From: an uncultured Clostridia bacterium
Lineage (GTDB): Bacteria; Bacillota; Clostridia; Christensenellales; Borkfalkiaceae
Direction: 5' to 3'
DNA length: 64,000 nt
NCBI GenBank assembly: GCA_944328495.1
Contig: CALVHR010000007.1
Coordinates: 1-64,000 of the forward strand
The position numbers were made by a program, and so were the translations under genes. Numbering within the stretch: the first letter of the stretch is position 1; the number at the start of each line of letters is the position of its first letter. This document shows, piece by piece, positions 49,301 to 55,537 of this stretch. The notes beneath the pieces are model-generated. The model saw nothing but the letters and a program-made list of their open reading frames with translations, had not been told where the DNA came from and ran no database searches.

Positions 49301-49521
49301 TCGATACTACCGTCTTCCGTACAAGTTGCATCAACGGCGGGGGAATACTCCATTTCATGTATATGAATAACGGGCGGAGGATCTGTATTCCCATTATTAC
49401 CGCTCCCGTTTCCGTTGCCGCCATCTGTTGTGTTGCCACTTTCGCCGCACGCAGAAAAACCAAAGGCACAAGCAGTTAGCATCAACAACGAACAGAGAAT
49501 AAATAAAACTTTTCCTTTCAT
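46360..49521 (-). CDS. BspA-like leucine-rich-repeat surface lipoprotein
   Basis: The protein of about 1,053 residues has a lipoprotein signal peptide (lipobox FGFSAC) and a Gly/Asn linker. A cysteine-repeat region follows (about 50-590) with units such as TCTENG.IEYWYC..C and two near-identical HTWDSGVVT..PTCTETGI blocks. The last part is a series of about 17 LRR_5 repeats of 23 residues (about 610-1040; pattern SVTSIG..AF.GCSSLT.I.IP). BspA-like repeats mediate adhesion to host or bacterial partners in known members. ATG 49521 follows GGAGGAGG. Codon use and base composition are visibly more AT-rich than the glycan genes, fitting acquisition from elsewhere. The only promoter seen upstream belongs to the structured RNA at 49,553-49,694. 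Confidence 0.88.
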   Translation of the reverse strand: MKGKVLFILCSLLMLTACAFGFSACGESGNTTDGGNGNGSGNNGNTDPPPVIHIHEMEYSPAVDATCTEDGSIEFWYCSDCGKYYADEDGVKEIQEPSSIPATGHSWSEWSERKPATCTNEGEKFRKCENCGEEETELVQRIAHTMQFNVGKPSTCTETGLQDSYYCTLCKQYFHDELGEQPVTYEDLIIPTTNHSLNGYAELVPTCTISGHTAYFLCTDCGQYFYDYECTQPTTWEEIFRPAAGHTMTHYDAVLATCTENGNIEYWYCSSCDKRFADNEGITELSSITTLATGHLGITYFLPKEPTCTEDGYIEHYHCPTCNKNFADTHGDNELLSITIEALHHNSKIYHPSSEATCIQYGNIEYWECWYCHKLFYDENATKEITDGSYLIAPKGHAFSDEWMSDETHHWRECVNCDEVTDQNEHTWDSGVVTIEPTCTETGIRTYTCTVCQATKTEEIAPKGHAFSDEWMSDETHHWRECVNCDEVTDQSEHIWDSGVVTEKPTCTETGIKTYTCTACQATKTEVIVATGHSFSEKWIFDGTYHWHAAICEHTDEISDKTQHNFVNGKCTVCGIAESGAKLEYKMSDGGYMVAGIGSCTDTDVEILSEYNGRPVTRIGMSAFNHCDFLTNIIIPDSITEILSGAFEYCDSLASVTIGNGLTRIMDYAFQKCSNLVCVYISNIVTWCNIDFEDANSNPLFYAKNLYLNSELVTKLSIPNGITSIKNYAFYNCVSLINIVLPETVTSIGQFSFTGCNALANINIPNSIKSIGESAFRYCSSLTDIEIPYGVTNIGDHAYADCTSLISVEISDSVKSISVALFGGCSALTNVTIGNGVMSIESNAFSGCSSLANIVIPISVTSIGAWAFEDCSSLMDIVIPSGVTKIERGVFDGCKLLTNISIPDGVVSIGEQAFWGCASLTSIEIPTSVTSLENYVFYGCKSLTYINIPKGVVNIGDHAFELCTSLTSIELPGGVTDIGSWVFWGCSSLTSISIPNSVTSIKDSAFSGCYALTTINYDGTVEQWNSILKDSNWDINTGDYTIYCLLDDTIIKS

Positions 49522-49552
49522 AATTGCCTCCTCCAAAAATTTTTGCTATGGC

Positions 49553-49694
49553 AAATAAAAAGCGTGTCTCCAACCGAAGACACGCCCTGCATTGTATCTC
49601 CGATTGATGTCACTCAAACCATCTGCACAATGGAAAATAGAGATACGAAATGCCTATTCGTATCCATTGTGCATTATATTCAGTTTGAGTGACG
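49553..49694 (-). ncRNA. Structured RNA 1 (tandem pair) upstream of the BspA-like gene
   Basis: A unit of about 142 nt has its own promoter and ends in an intrinsic terminator. Stem P1 pairs 49683-49693 with 49609-49619 (11 bp). P2 pairs 49664-49672 with 49625-49633 (9 bp). P3 pairs 49657-49663 with 49643-49649 (7 bp) and has the loop UAGGCAU. A one-sided bulge, CUCUAUUUU, sits between P3 and the 3' side of P2. The tail has GAUACAA and GCAGG just before the terminator (arms 49562-49569 and 49578-49585, then UUUUUAUUU). The neighbour at 49,747-49,892 has the same fold with different stem sequences, so the pairings are supported by compensatory differences. It may be a trans-acting RNA or an attenuator of the BspA-like gene 32 nt downstream. 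I recognise no named family. Confidence 0.7.
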
Positions 49695-49699
49695 GTTAC

Positions 49700-49728
49700 A
49701 GTATAACACAAGCGGGCAAATTTTGTAA
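49700..49728 (-). promoter_or_regulatory. Promoter of structured RNA 1
   Basis: On the minus strand TTACAA (49723-49728), a 17-bp spacer and TATACT (49700-49705), placing the start at the base of stem P1. The block CCGCTTGTG...TATACTGTAA is shared with the promoter of RNA 2. Confidence 0.75.
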
Positions 49729-49746
49729 GAACAGCGCAGGTATTTG

Positions 49747-49892
49747 CTATAAAAAATAAAAGCGCCCCCAATTAGGGGACGCCCGCAAAGTTGTATCCTT
49801 TAATTAGTTGCGTTCAAATTTCCATATCATAGGAAAATAAGGGTACACCTATGCCGATGTAACCTATGATATGGTAATTAAATTTGAACGCA
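49747..49892 (-). ncRNA. Structured RNA 2 (tandem pair)
   Basis: A unit of about 146 nt is homologous in layout to RNA 1. P1 pairs 49880-49892 with 49809-49821 (13 bp). P2 pairs 49863-49874 with 49822-49833 (12 bp, perfect). P3 is UACAUC with GGUGUA, closing the loop GGCAUA. A one-sided bulge CCCUUAUUUU precedes the 3' side of P2. The tail has GGAUACAA and GCGGGCG, and the terminator arms are 49762-49769 and 49775-49782 followed by a U-rich run. Shared unpaired elements are GGCAU in the apical loop, C-Y-C-U-(U)-A-U-U-U-U in the bulge and GAUACAA in the tail. Stems differ in sequence but keep pairing, which argues for selection on structure. Confidence 0.7.
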
Positions 49893-49897
49893 TTTAC

Positions 49898-49926
49898 AGT
49901 ATAGCACAAAAGCGGTTAAAAGGCAA
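49898..49926 (-). promoter_or_regulatory. Promoter of structured RNA 2
   Basis: On the minus strand TTGCCT (49921-49926), a 17-bp spacer and TATACT (49898-49903). The flanking CCGCTTTTGTG and TGTAAA match the RNA 1 promoter. Confidence 0.75.
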
Positions 49927-49990
49927 TGGTTTATAATAAAATAGCCGCAATCTTTACGATTACGGCTTTAATATAGAATATTTTCAGTCG

Positions 49991-50659
49991 TTAAAATTGT
50001 CCGATATAGGTACGGTATTTGTAGCGGATACGGAATTTACGGTAATCCATGCACGATTTCGTCACGCAGAGGATTTTGGCAATCTCGGAGCGTTTCCAAC
50101 CGCTCATGTAATATTCCAGCATCTCCTTCTCTTTGTCCGTCAGGTGCATGGCGTCCATCAGAGCATCCGCTTTGCTGAAGTCTGCCTGTTCATGTTCAAA
50201 GCAGTTCACGGGGTCCATCGGCAGAGCCTTATAATCCGTAAAATCTATATATTCGACCTGCTTATGCCTATCCGGTCTGTTGCGTAAGCCGTCGATAAAC
50301 CTGTCTATTTCGCGGTAGCAGGCGCATTTAATGGTGACATCTTTTCCCTTTTTATCTTTCCCGTAAATTTCGTGAACCGTTCTTCCGAGAAACTGATATA
50401 AAAAGCTGACAGCGGTTTGTGCGCAATCGTATCCGTCCGATACGGTATAGTCTATCTCGCTCATATGATGCAAGTCCTTTATCAGACCGATATAGAGTTT
50501 ATCCGCGATTTTCAAATCAAACTTTTTCACGGTACGCAACGCCTGTAAAGCGATCATCTCGCCCATAAGTTTGACGTTTTCATTCGAGATAGGCTCGGAG
50601 AATAATTCTCCCTCATTGCGATACTTTCCTTTTGAGAACTTGGTTACCAACATTTCCAT
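49991..50659 (-). CDS. Mobile-element sigma-factor-like HTH protein
   Basis: The 222-residue protein ends in a sigma-70 region-4/LuxR-like helix-turn-helix: LTDKEKEMLEYYMSGWKRSE, then IAKILCVTKSCMDYRKFRI. The N-terminal part (GKYRNEGELFSEP, NVKLMGEMIALQALRTVKK, YTVSDGYDCAQTAVSFLYQF) resembles a protein type I associate with conjugative elements of Clostridia; this is from memory and not checked. ATG 50659 follows CGGAGG; an earlier start would add 35 residues without support. No conjugation or integrase gene is adjacent, so it is probably a leftover of such an element. It is transcribed in the same direction as the structured RNAs and could influence their expression. Confidence 0.65.
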   Translation of the reverse strand: MEMLVTKFSKGKYRNEGELFSEPISNENVKLMGEMIALQALRTVKKFDLKIADKLYIGLIKDLHHMSEIDYTVSDGYDCAQTAVSFLYQFLGRTVHEIYGKDKKGKDVTIKCACYREIDRFIDGLRNRPDRHKQVEYIDFTDYKALPMDPVNCFEHEQADFSKADALMDAMHLTDKEKEMLEYYMSGWKRSEIAKILCVTKSCMDYRKFRIRYKYRTYIGQF

Positions 50660-51005
50660 TTTCGATACACCTCCGGATTTTGTTTTTGCCTTTTTCGGGC
50701 AAAAGGCGAAGGTGCATAGGACGGTGAAAATTTTGAACTCTGAAAGGCTGTATACGGAAGTCAACGGGGAAAGAAAAATCGTTGCGTTATAGGCACGCAG
50801 AATGGCTTACAGGCAGAAAAAGAGCCGAGCAAGGAAACAGCCTTGCCCGGCTCTCAATTCCGTTGGTATAGGAGTTTTCAGCGACGATTTTGCGGACGTT
50901 GACTTCCGCGAGGAACTATGCTACCATAGCCGACCGAAAAAAGCAAAATTCGGAGATGCCTTTATTTTTAGAGTGCAAATTCCGATAAATTGTCCTCCTT
51001 TGGGT
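50660..51005. other. Intergenic mobile-element remnant
   Basis: There is no convincing gene. The stretch contains a terminator (50,821-50,854) and short open frames whose ends abut the 26-bp repeat. Composition matches the AT-richer insert rather than the GH3 fragment beyond. Confidence 0.4.
50821..50854 (-). terminator. Terminator hairpin in the mobile remnant
   Basis: Fourteen-bp arms (50821-50834 and 50841-50854) with one mismatch are followed on the minus strand by TTTTTC. The gene it once ended would lie to the right but is no longer recognisable. Confidence 0.65.
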
Positions 51006-51031
51006 AGTGTCCATAAAAATATGTGACAGTG
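51006..51031. repeat. 26-bp IS-end-like repeat, copy 2
   Basis: An exact copy of the sequence at 124-149, in the same orientation. It marks the point where the GH3 gene stops matching its family. Sequence to the left differs from that left of copy 1. Confidence 0.5.
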
Positions 51032-51401
51032 CCTGCGAAAACGGATCCTCCGAAAAATATTCGAAATTCCTGCCGTTAAGCGGGTTGCGCTTTATGTTTA
51101 CACCCGGTGCAAGCAGAATGTCCACCCCGCGGTCATGCGCCTCGTCTGCGAGCGCGTTGCCCATTTTCTTCGCACATTTTTCGCTCCACGTATTTGCCAG
51201 TACCTGTATGGACGGAAATGCGACCGCAGGAATGTTTTCCGGTTTTCCGTTCTTGCCCGTGCGCTCGGTCCGAAGTCCCACAGGGCCGTCCGATACGAAC
51301 AGTTGCGGAATTTTCCCGTCCAGATCATCCGTATGCCAGCAATCTTTCCCGCAAAGCAGGTTGAGCTTTTCCTTCGCTGACAGTTCTGTAATCTTTTTCA
51401 T
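51032..51401 (-). pseudogene. 5' fragment of a GH3 glycoside hydrolase gene
   Basis: The first about 123 residues of a GH3 enzyme run from ATG 51401 (GGAG upstream): LSAKEKLNLLCGKDCWHTDD, SDGPVGLRTE, APGVNIKRNPLNGRNFEYF and SEDP, colinear with the intact GH3 at 7,098-9,092. The nucleophile domain, sandwich and Fn3 domains are missing. The frame runs through the 26-bp repeat into unrelated residues. It lies 50 bp after the ABC ATPase fragment and in the same direction, so the original order was ATPase then GH3. Confidence 0.85.
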
Positions 51402-51451
51402 CGTTTATCTCCTCATTCTCGCTTAGCCCGCTTCGGCTGCCGCCTTCGGGC

Positions 51452-52414
51452 TCATATAATCCTGCCTCCTGTCACGGGATCAAACATATACATGCTGTCC
51501 GGCGAAAAACTGACCGCAATTTTATCTTCAACGGATATCTTTTCCGACGCATCGAAACTTCCGACCATGTCATGATTGCAAAAATCAAAATGAATGCTGT
51601 ATTCCCCGCCCAAAAGTTCACAGACCGTGGGCTGTGCAATAAAACAGTTTTTGTACGTCTTATTCAGATCGTGCTTTTCGATATGCACGCGTTCGGGACG
51701 AATACCAAGCGTCAAAACATGATCTCCGTTCAAATATGACCGCAACGTGTCGAGCATTTCGCGACAAATCTGTTTTTCCGCGCTATACTCATCCTCCGTT
51801 TGCTTTTTTGCAAAAAGCGTGCGCAGCATCTGCATCATGCTCTTTTTCCGGGCGCTTGAACGTGCGGATTTTTTGTTTTCTCGCGTCGCCGATAAAATCT
51901 TCAGCAGTTTTTCCTCAGCCGACTGATCAAAATCGGCAAGCATCCCCTCAAACTGTGCGATCATTTCCTTGTAATATGCATCGTGCTTTTCCAGGAACTT
52001 TTTATCCGCCTTGAGAGAGACATCCCCGAACTTGATCAACCCTGCCCCGCGGTCAACGTGTCCTTCAAATATATTCATGGACGGAGAACCGATAAACCGC
52101 GCCACAAAAATATTTGCGGGATCGGAATACACCTCTTCGGGCGTCCCGATCTGCTGAACGAATCCGCGCGACATGACGACGATGCGCGTCGCCATGGTCA
52201 TCGCCTCGGTCTGGTCGTGCGTAACATAGACTGTCGTCGCATTGATGCGGTTATGAAGTTTTACGATCTCGCTTCGCATCGTAAGGCGCAGCTTGGCGTC
52301 GAGGTTGGAAAGCGGCTCGTCCATCAGGAACACGGGTACGTTTTTAATGATCGCCCGTCCCAACGCAACGCGCTGCATCTGTCCGCCCGAAAGCTCCTTG
52401 GGAAGCTTGTCCAA
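51452..52414 (-). pseudogene. C-terminal fragment of a sugar-importer ATPase (MsmX/UgpC-type)
   Basis: About 320 residues start right at the ABC signature ([18 protein letters not shown]). Walker B ([13 protein letters not shown]), the D-loop, the switch histidine ([11 protein letters not shown]) and a TOBE-type domain ([16 protein letters not shown]) follow. The Walker A P-loop and the first about 130 residues are missing, so it cannot bind ATP properly. Before the signature the frame meets a stop and unrelated sequence. Between the ATPase and TOBE parts is an unusual lysine-rich helical insertion of about 80 residues (about 150-235). ATPases of this type energise several CUT1 importers, and neither sugar operon here carries its own. 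Whether another copy exists elsewhere is unknown. Confidence 0.85.
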
Positions 52415-52475
52415 ATATCACGCGATACTGCTTGTAACCGACAACCAATTTGACCTTAACTTTTTTGCTTTCCAT
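52415..52475 (-). pseudogene. 5' end of an unidentified mobile-element gene
   Basis: An ATG at 52475 after CGGAGG begins a basic peptide of about 20 residues ([17 protein letters not shown]) that is cut where the ATPase fragment begins. The start signals look genuine, but the rest of the gene is gone, so no function can be given. Confidence 0.4.
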
Positions 52476-52548
52476 TTTGAAATCCTCCGATTTTTGATTT
52501 TTTCTTTGATAAAATCGCAATCGGACAGAATTTCAGTCCAAACAAAAA

Positions 52549-52582
52549 GCCCAACTGCGAGATAAAATCCTCGCAATCGGGC
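52549..52582 (-). terminator. Terminator-like hairpin in a leader upstream of the truncated gene
   Basis: Arms GCCC..GCGAG and CTCGC..GGGC (52549-52561 and 52570-52582) form a hairpin followed on the minus strand by TTTTTG. The sequence CCGATTGCGA occurs both in its stem and again about 45 bases downstream, before the start at 52475. The two copies could compete for pairing, as in an attenuator. Confidence 0.4.
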
Positions 52583-52601
52583 AAAAAAAGGCATCAAAAA
52601 A

Positions 52602-52658
52602 GAGCCTGACAAACAGTTTCTACCCTATGCTTTCAGGATTTTACTGTTTGCCAAGCTC
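52602..52658. repeat. Imperfect inverted repeat (16-bp arms)
   Basis: Arms 52602-52617 and 52643-52658 pair at 14 of 16 positions and enclose 25 bases ending in GGATTTT. It is followed by about 70 bases without coding potential and a terminator at 52,732-52,764, so 52,600-52,765 could be another structured transcript on the + strand. No promoter was found. Confidence 0.4.
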
Positions 52659-52731
52659 CTAACGGTTCTTTGCCGAGTTCAGCTTCCTAACAAACGATAG
52701 CAATGCGCACGGATGCACTTTTAGACAAGAA

Positions 52732-52764
52732 AAAAGCGAGTATTTTGCATAAATACTCGCTTTT
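52732..52764. terminator. Bidirectional terminator hairpin
   Basis: Thirteen-bp perfect arms (52732-52744 and 52752-52764) are flanked by A/T runs giving U-rich ends on both strands. Confidence 0.7.
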
Positions 52765-52771
52765 CTTGAAT

Positions 52772-52823
52772 TGACAGCTTTTTTGTACTGCCAACATGGC
52801 TTGGTAGTACAAAAAAGCTGTCA
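52772..52823. repeat. Long perfect inverted repeat
   Basis: Eighteen-bp perfect arms (52772-52789 and 52806-52823) continue into a GCCAA/TTGGT inner stem with a six-base loop. It lies next to the terminator hairpin and just before the abortive-infection remnant. It may be a MITE-like remnant or a regulatory hairpin; no transposase is nearby. Confidence 0.55.
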
Positions 52824-52847
52824 TTAAATAATCAAATGTATTATTAA

Positions 52848-53266
52848 TCTTCGCTTAGAAATTTAGATATATCTAAGCTTAAAGGGATTAACGGAACACC
52901 TGAACTTGATAAATGTATTAAAAGATATTTTCCGTCGAGGATCATATTGAGAACATTGAAGAATTAGATCAGAAGATTGCAGATTTCAATAAATATCTGG
53001 CATTTGATAAATGGCAAGTTGTCCGAGAAAACGATACAATTACTTTTAAGCGGCTGGACAAAGTTGTCGTTGCAGAACCCAAAAAAACGCCTGCCGATAT
53101 AAAAGAAGATGATTTTCTTAAATTGACTTTTGATGTCAATGTTGATGCACTAAAATTAGACGTAAGCATAAGCGAGATAATAAAGCAGCGCCTTCATGAA
53201 ACGGAATCATGCGTTAATCATGATGCGCCATTAGCGTCCATCTTCTTAATTGGGAGCATTTTAGAA
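52848..53266 (+). pseudogene. Remnant of an abortive-infection-family protein
   Basis: Two overlapping frames encode a continuous-looking protein. The first reads LDISKLKGINGTPELDKCIK (about 52,866-52,930). After a one-base shift near 52,930 comes a run with VEDHIENIEELDQKIADFNK, LAFDKWQVVREND and TITFKRLDK, ending in HETESCVNHDAPLASIFLIG and SILE. The final block resembles the C-terminal helical domain of AbiJ/Abi_C-type phage-defence proteins (for example SGAYLSAIILMGSLLEG). The 3' end and the start are missing. Assignment is from pattern only. Confidence 0.4.
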
Positions 53267-53338
53267 TATCAAAAAATAAATATTTCATTTGTATTAAAAT
53301 TTTACTCCGTTTTAAACTTACAACATTGTATTAATTTA

Positions 53339-53542
53339 TCAAACCATTTCATTTATCAAGTCCCGATATTCAGTCCATATAGAAGCCTTAAGATATTCTT
53401 TTTTTAGACCCTTTTTAACATAGAAAACCTTTTCTTCTGCTGTTGAATAAAATGCATTTGCTCCAAACAATACACAATTAGAGGAGTTTATGGTTATTTG
53501 GGATAAATTATGACAGTAACGGAAAGCGTTCATTCCTATAAT
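53339..53542 (-). pseudogene. 3' fragment of a BspA-like LRR protein gene
   Basis: About 67 residues match the end of an LRR_5 protein: GMNAFRYCHNLSQITINSSN, a last repeat with FGANAFYSTAEEKVFYV, then KKGLKKEYLKASIWTEY and a stop. The 5' side joins the damaged manA gene near 53,545, where both frames overlap. It is a separate copy from the intact BspA-like gene at 46,360. Confidence 0.65.
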
Positions 53543-54461
53543 ACTTTTTTACGTCTTCCGTGGTGAGTATGATCTCCGCCTTTCCTTCCAAAGTAAATTT
53601 TTCGCCGCAGGGAACAAAGAAGCTGTCGCCCGCTTTGAAAGGCTTTCCGTCAGCCTTTCCTTCTCCTTTAAGCACGTTAATCGCAGTGAAAGAATTATTC
53701 TCCTCTTCCGTATAAGTACCGTCAAGATCCAATTTGCGGCACTCAAAATACTTGAATCGCGTAAGACGGCGCATCTTTCCTCCCTGCACTGGATAAAAAG
53801 AACCCGCATTTGTTTGATCTTTAAACGCCTTAAAGTTGATGACGTCCACCGCTTTTTCTACGTGCAAAGGACGAGGCTTCCCATCGGCGCCTTTTCTGTT
53901 ATAATCATATACGCGGTAGGTCACGTTGCTGCTTTGCTGCACTTCGCAGATGACGCAACCCGCCCCGATAGCGTGTACCGTTCCGGCTTCAATGAGAAAA
54001 CAATCTCCCTCTTTGACGGGAATAAAGTTAAGAAGCTCCTCCACTGTTCCGTCCTTGACTTTGGACAGAAACTCTTCTTTGTTTGTGTCGCGTTTAAAAC
54101 CGCAATAAATTCCCGCCCCTTTCTCTGCTCCAAACACATACCACATCTCTGTCTTGCCGTTGTCATTTTCCACGCGTCGAGCGTACTCGTCATCGGGATG
54201 CACCTGCACAGACAAATTATGCGCCGCATCTATGTACTTAATTAAAACAGGAAAGGAAGATCCGTCCTTGTCCACCGCCTGCGGGTTTGTTTTTAAAAAT
54301 TCTGCCAGCGTTCCTCCATTGCAGGAACTCGGTCCATCCGGATGAACCGAAACAACCCAGCCTTCACTTATCTTTTTGCCACTGTTATTCCAACCGAATA
54401 GTTTACTAAATTTTGTCCCGCCCCAAATATAATCATTATATACACCTTTTAATTACAACAT
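53508..54461 (-). pseudogene. manA: Mannose-6-phosphate isomerase, class I, with early stop and altered 3' end
   Basis: The frame from 54452 to 53508 encodes nearly all of a type I phosphomannose isomerase: DYIWGGTKFSKLFGW, SEGWVVSVHPDGPSS, zinc-site motifs VQVHPDDEYA, GKTEMWYVFG and AGTVHAIGAG, and the cupin-like end with KAGDSFFVPCGEKF. The apparent start ATG 54461 is followed by TTG and then TAA in frame, so the third codon is a stop where lysine is expected. A GTG at 54275 is the next possible start and would lose about 60 residues. The last about 15 residues (KYYRNERFPLLS) come from the joined LRR fragment. The enzyme interconverts mannose-6-P and fructose-6-P; this copy is probably inactive. 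Confidence 0.7.
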
Positions 54462-54535
54462 CTAAAATATACCGACCTTTTCTCATATTCACGAATCTTT
54501 GGATGAATCAATATTATATTTTCAATATTTTAATA

Positions 54536-55537
54536 TCACCGACTTATCCTCCCGGTTTCACCGCTGCGAACAAGACGTTGCACTTCGTCTACGGTGACAA
54601 GGTTGAAATCTCCTTCGATCGTATGTTTGAGCGCGCTCGCCGCCACCGCAAAACCGATCGCGTCCGAAAGCGGATATTTTTGACTGAGCGCATAGATCAT
54701 CCCCGCCGCGAACGCGTCGCCGCCGCCGACACGGTCGATCATGTCCATCGTGTACTCGCGCGAATGCGCAAATTCTTTTCCGTCATAGATAAGCCCGAAA
54801 ATTTTGTTGCGGTTGGCGTTGATCGTGCGCCGTTCCGTAAACGCGAGCACTTTGAAATGAAACTTTTTGAATAGCTTTTCCGCCGTTTCCCGACTGCGCT
54901 CCGCGCTCTCCGGCAATTCGGATTCTATGGAAAATACTTCTTCCGCCTGGCTCTCATTGGCAATACATACGTCCGTCAGCTCCAAAAACGGCGCCATTAC
55001 CGCTGCCGCTTTCTCTTTCGTCCAGAGTTTGCTGCGATAGTTCAGATCGCACGATACCGTGATCCCCTTTTTCTTTGCGGCCTTGCACGCCGCGTAGGCG
55101 GCTTTTGCCACTTTATCGCCCAACGCCGCCGTGATCCCCGTAAAATGAAACCAGTCCGCACCGTCCAAAATTTTTTCAAAATCGTAATCTTTTTCATCCG
55201 ACAAGGCAAACGCCGAACCTGCCCGATCGTAAATCACGTTCGAAGGACGCTGCGACGCGCCCTTTTCCATATAATACACGCCCAGCCTGTCTCCGCCGAA
55301 AACGATCTTTGACGTGTCCACGCCCCACTTTTGCAGGTTCGCCTTGCACGCCTTTGCAAGATCGTTTGCGGGAAGTTTCGTCACGAACATTGATTCGCAC
55401 CCGAACTGCGCCAACGATACCGCCACGTTCGCTTCCGCTCCGCCGCACACCGCTTCAAAACAATCTGCCTGCGCCATGCGCTTGAATCCGCAAGGGCTCA
55501 GCCGCAACATGATTTCCCCGAACGTAACCGCGTTCAT
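54536..55537 (-). CDS. kdgK: 2-keto-3-deoxygluconate kinase (PfkB family)
   Basis: The 333-residue ribokinase-family sugar kinase has N-terminal FGEIMLRLSPCG, the substrate-side GGAEANVAVSLAQFG and the C-terminal catalytic motif DRVGGGDAFAAGMIYAL with its Asp base. This pattern is typical of KdgK, which makes KDPG from 2-keto-3-deoxygluconate in uronate breakdown. ATG 55537 overlaps the aldolase stop as ATGA, so the kinase and aldolase are coupled and catalyse consecutive steps. Composition is GC-rich like the glycan genes at the left. No other uronate genes (KduI, UxaC, UxuA) are in the window. Confidence 0.85.
   Translation of the reverse strand: MNAVTFGEIMLRLSPCGFKRMAQADCFEAVCGGAEANVAVSLAQFGCESMFVTKLPANDLAKACKANLQKWGVDTSKIVFGGDRLGVYYMEKGASQRPSNVIYDRAGSAFALSDEKDYDFEKILDGADWFHFTGITAALGDKVAKAAYAACKAAKKKGITVSCDLNYRSKLWTKEKAAAVMAPFLELTDVCIANESQAEEVFSIESELPESAERSRETAEKLFKKFHFKVLAFTERRTINANRNKIFGLIYDGKEFAHSREYTMDMIDRVGGGDAFAAGMIYALSQKYPLSDAIGFAVAASALKHTIEGDFNLVTVDEVQRLVRSGETGRISR

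Noticed and set aside
49553..49892. Retron msr/msd RNA
   Set aside because: Long closing stems and inner hairpins are similar in outline, but there is no reverse transcriptase gene nearby and each unit has its own terminator.
49553..49892. 6S RNA
   Set aside because: Length is near the range, but the long central bubble mimicking an open promoter is absent, and the one-sided bulge plus tail do not fit.
50802..51026. Small + strand gene next to the 26-bp repeat
   Set aside because: No ribosome site, low-complexity basic start, and it runs through the terminator hairpin and the repeat; more likely non-coding mobile remnant.
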